NCBI GenBank assembly: GCA_030668755.1 | Contig: DAOVEW010000064.1 | Coordinates: 1-6,545, forward strand | DNA from: Bacillota bacterium | GTDB lineage: Bacteria > Armatimonadota > Hebobacteria > Hebobacterales > Hebobacteraceae | Reading direction: 5' to 3' | DNA: 6,545 nt | In this document: positions 5,629 to 6,545 of the stretch, in pieces | Layout of the letters: each line of letters starts with the position of its first letter | Position numbering within the stretch: the first letter of the stretch is position 1 | Position numbers and translations under genes: made by a program | Notes under the pieces: generated by a model | Databases searched by the model: none | Told to the model about the DNA's origin: nothing | What the model saw: only the letters and a program-made list of their open reading frames with translations

Positions 5629-5890
5629 GATAGACCGTGTCTCCCGGCCGGACTTTCTCCTCCACCTTGATCCCAATGGAGTCGCCCGGGTTCGCCTGTG
5701 GTACGCTCTCGTGCTCGATCTGCATGGAGTTGACAGTGAGCACAAGATCGGTGGTGTGGCCCTTGATGTGGATCTGCTCGCCGACGGACAGGGTGTCAGA
5801 CAGATCGAGGGCCATCACGCCGATCTTGCCGAAGTAGTGGGTGACCTGGCCGATCGGCTTCTCCTGAGGCTTTGCGTCTTGCTCGGTCAT
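5618..5890 (-). CDS. EF-Tu domain-2-like protein (translation elongation factor-like)
   Basis: 90-residue protein consisting of one translation-factor beta-barrel (EF-Tu domain 2 fold), with no GTPase domain. After a polar N-terminus, residues 13-90 follow the family closely: IGQVTHYFGKIGVMALDL, LSVGEQIHIKGHTTD, SMQIEHESV, and PGDSIGIKVEEKVRPGDTVY. Small proteins of this kind occur in diverse bacteria and archaea, sometimes beside U32 peptidase genes; their role is not established, and contact with ribosomes or RNA is inferred from the fold only. The start is firm: AGGAGGT (5897-5903) six bases before the ATG at 5890. The frame stays open far upstream to 6460, but that part is proline- and arginine-rich, lacks a ribosome binding site and lies over another gene, so it is not translated. 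It is divergent from the gene at 6065. Confidence 0.9.
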   Translation of the reverse strand: MTEQDAKPQEKPIGQVTHYFGKIGVMALDLSDTLSVGEQIHIKGHTTDLVLTVNSMQIEHESVPQANPGDSIGIKVEEKVRPGDTVYRAQ

Positions 5891-5942
5891 CGCCGCACCT
5901 CCTGTGAAGACAGAAAACATAGAAAAGGATTCGACTCCCTGG

Positions 5943-5956
5943 GCAGGCTTGCCTGC
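5943..5956. repeat. Short hairpin in the divergent intergenic region
   Basis: GCAGGC (5943-5948) and GCCTGC (5951-5956) are exact inverted repeats with two bases between, in the 174-base gap between divergent genes. CTCCC upstream and GGGAG downstream could lengthen the fold. It may be an operator-like dyad or a leader hairpin; nothing further can be said. Confidence 0.35.
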
Positions 5957-5991
5957 TGGGTGGGGAGGGAAGTATGTGAATCTTCTCGCCA

Positions 5992-6021
5992 AGGACGCCG
6001 GCAGGGCTGATCTGGTAGAAT
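5992..6021 (+). promoter_or_regulatory. Candidate promoter for the small membrane protein
   Basis: A good -10, TAGAAT, at 6016-6021 is preceded 18 bases upstream by a poor -35 (AGGACG, 5992-5997; only GAC matches). It would give a 5' leader of about 37 bases before ATG 6065. Confidence 0.35.
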
Positions 6022-6064
6022 TGAGCGGCAGATCGGGGGTGGGCAGTTCCCGGGAGGTGTGGAG

Positions 6065-6301
6065 ATGGCCGAGGGGCAGAGGATTGTGCTGGCATGGGCG
6101 ATTGTGTGGGCGGCGGTGCTGTGGGGGTATGTGTGGAAGTGCATGGCCTTCTGGATGGCGGCGCGCCGAGGGCAGCTCGGGTGGTTTGTGGTGTTGGCAG
6201 TGGCGCCCCCGGTGTTCGGCGCGCTGGAGATGATATATGTCTTCTTGGTGGCGCCGCGGCATCCAGAGTCTGGGGGATCGATGTGGCCGGGCGCGGGGTG
6301 A
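6065..6301 (+). CDS. Small two-helix membrane protein, DUF5652-like
   Basis: 78-residue protein with two membrane segments: about 6-24 (IVLAWAIVWAAVLWGYVW) and 40-59 (WFVVLAVAPPVFGALEMIYV). Between them, VWKCMAFWMAARRGQLGWFV matches the pattern I associate with DUF5652: W-K-x-x-A-x-W-x-A-A-R, then a short polar turn, WFV, and a second helix ending ALEMIYVF. The family usually has N-T-x-G-I-L in the second helix; here it is APPVFGAL, so the match is partial. Function is unknown. ATG 6065 is chosen over GTG 6059 because GGGAGGT (6052-6058) sits six bases before it. The C-terminal tail is short and polar. It is transcribed away from the EF-Tu-like gene. Confidence 0.75.
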   Translation: MAEGQRIVLAWAIVWAAVLWGYVWKCMAFWMAARRGQLGWFVVLAVAPPVFGALEMIYVFLVAPRHPESGGSMWPGAG

Positions 6302-6464
6302 GGCTGGCGGGCGCGCCGGATTCGGGGAGTTCAAGCTGTACGCGCCCGTGCGCCAGCGCGGCGGGTGTCTGAGACAGCGCGGCGCTCGTGATGGGCTGGG
6401 CCGGAGTGCGGACGCTCTGCGCCAACCCTCGCCGAGCGAGATGGAGTAGTCTGATTGCATGTGA

Positions 6465-6486
6465 GGGCCGGCCTACAGGCCGGCCC
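6465..6486 (+). terminator. Strong GC hairpin at the genomic end of the contig
   Basis: GGGCCGGCC (6465-6473) and GGCCGGCCC (6478-6486) form a perfect nine-base stem with a TACA loop. GCTCTCTTC follows, pyrimidine-rich but with few T's. It lies 163 bases past the stop of the small membrane protein gene; the stretch between (6302-6464) holds no gene I can support. A stable hairpin here also fits an assembly break nearby. Confidence 0.5.
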
Positions 6487-6495
6487 GCTCTCTTC

Positions 6496-6545
6496 AGATC
6501 GGAAGAGCACACGTCTGAACTCCAGTCACACGCTAGAGAATCTCG
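6496..6545 (+). other. Illumina TruSeq adapter with index (sequencing artefact)
   Basis: 6496-6529 is the 34-base TruSeq index-side adapter (begins AGATCGGAAGAGCACACG, ends TCCAGTCAC). It is followed by a 10-base index, ACGCTAGAGA (6530-6539), and ATCTCG, the start of the flow-cell arm (6540-6545). It is untrimmed read-through from a short insert and not part of the genome. A minus-strand frame starting in it reads MCSSDL, a known hallmark of adapter-derived false proteins. Confidence 0.98.

Noticed and set aside
5891..6460. A 190-residue N-terminal extension of the EF-Tu-like protein
   Set aside because: The extension is low-complexity and proline-rich, while ATG 5890 has a near-perfect Shine-Dalgarno sequence at the family's usual start.
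6448..6473. A possible third copy of the 44-bp repeat (shares TAGTCTGA, GCAT and GGGCC)
   Set aside because: Needs gaps and matches only over short blocks; not distinguishable from chance by eye.
5796..6512. A 238-codon minus-strand frame starting MCSSDL
   Set aside because: Its start lies in the sequencing adapter, and the rest is antisense to the small membrane protein gene; MCSSDL is an adapter signature.
1..6545. CRISPR array, retron, toxin-antitoxin pair or other known defence module
   Set aside because: No regularly spaced repeats, reverse transcriptase, nuclease or paired small genes were found.

Overview
The window looks like a fragment of a G+C-rich bacterial genome assembled from a short-read metagenome. 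The short-read origin is visible directly: the last 50 bases (6496-6545) are an Illumina TruSeq-type adapter with a 10-nt index, so genomic sequence ends at about 6495. Both tRNA genes encode their CCA ends and Shine-Dalgarno sequences are strong, so this is a bacterium. I cannot name the phylum with confidence.

Layout, left to right. 2-967 (+): a DDE transposase whose 5' end lies outside the window. 968-1454: a gene-free convergent stretch rich in hairpins. 1455-2084 (-): a membrane-anchored SH3-like protein. 2085-2556: gene-free, carrying diverged repeat units. 2557-3204 (-): a membrane protein with two zinc ribbons. 3476-3595 (-): a possible 39-residue signal-peptide ORF. 3596-3976: mostly gene-free, with another repeat unit. 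3977-5401 (+): a serine recombinase that has lost its catalytic domain and runs into a tRNA gene. 5344-5420 and 5477-5552 (-): tRNA-Glu(CTC) and tRNA-Gln(CTG), with a good promoter at 5568-5597. 5618-5890 (-): a stand-alone EF-Tu domain-2-like protein. 6065-6301 (+): a small membrane protein of DUF5652 type. 6465-6486: a strong hairpin, then the adapter.

The right third (tRNAs, translation-factor-like protein, small membrane protein) looks like stable chromosome. The left two thirds look like an accessory region: a transposase, a decayed recombinase abutting the 3' end of a tRNA gene, orphan envelope proteins, and dispersed repeats. The tRNA-Glu 3' end is the likely boundary between the two, with the recombinase as a possible relic of the element that integrated there.

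The best candidate for something undescribed is the repeat family. A 55-bp unit occurs at 2352-2406 (-) and 3733-3787 (+), 46/55 identical and in opposite orientation, bracketing the zinc-ribbon gene. A 44-bp unit occurs at 2093-2136 and 2296-2339, 36/44 identical; its second copy lies 12 bp from the first 55-bp copy. I found no complete novel defence or mobile system and do not claim one.
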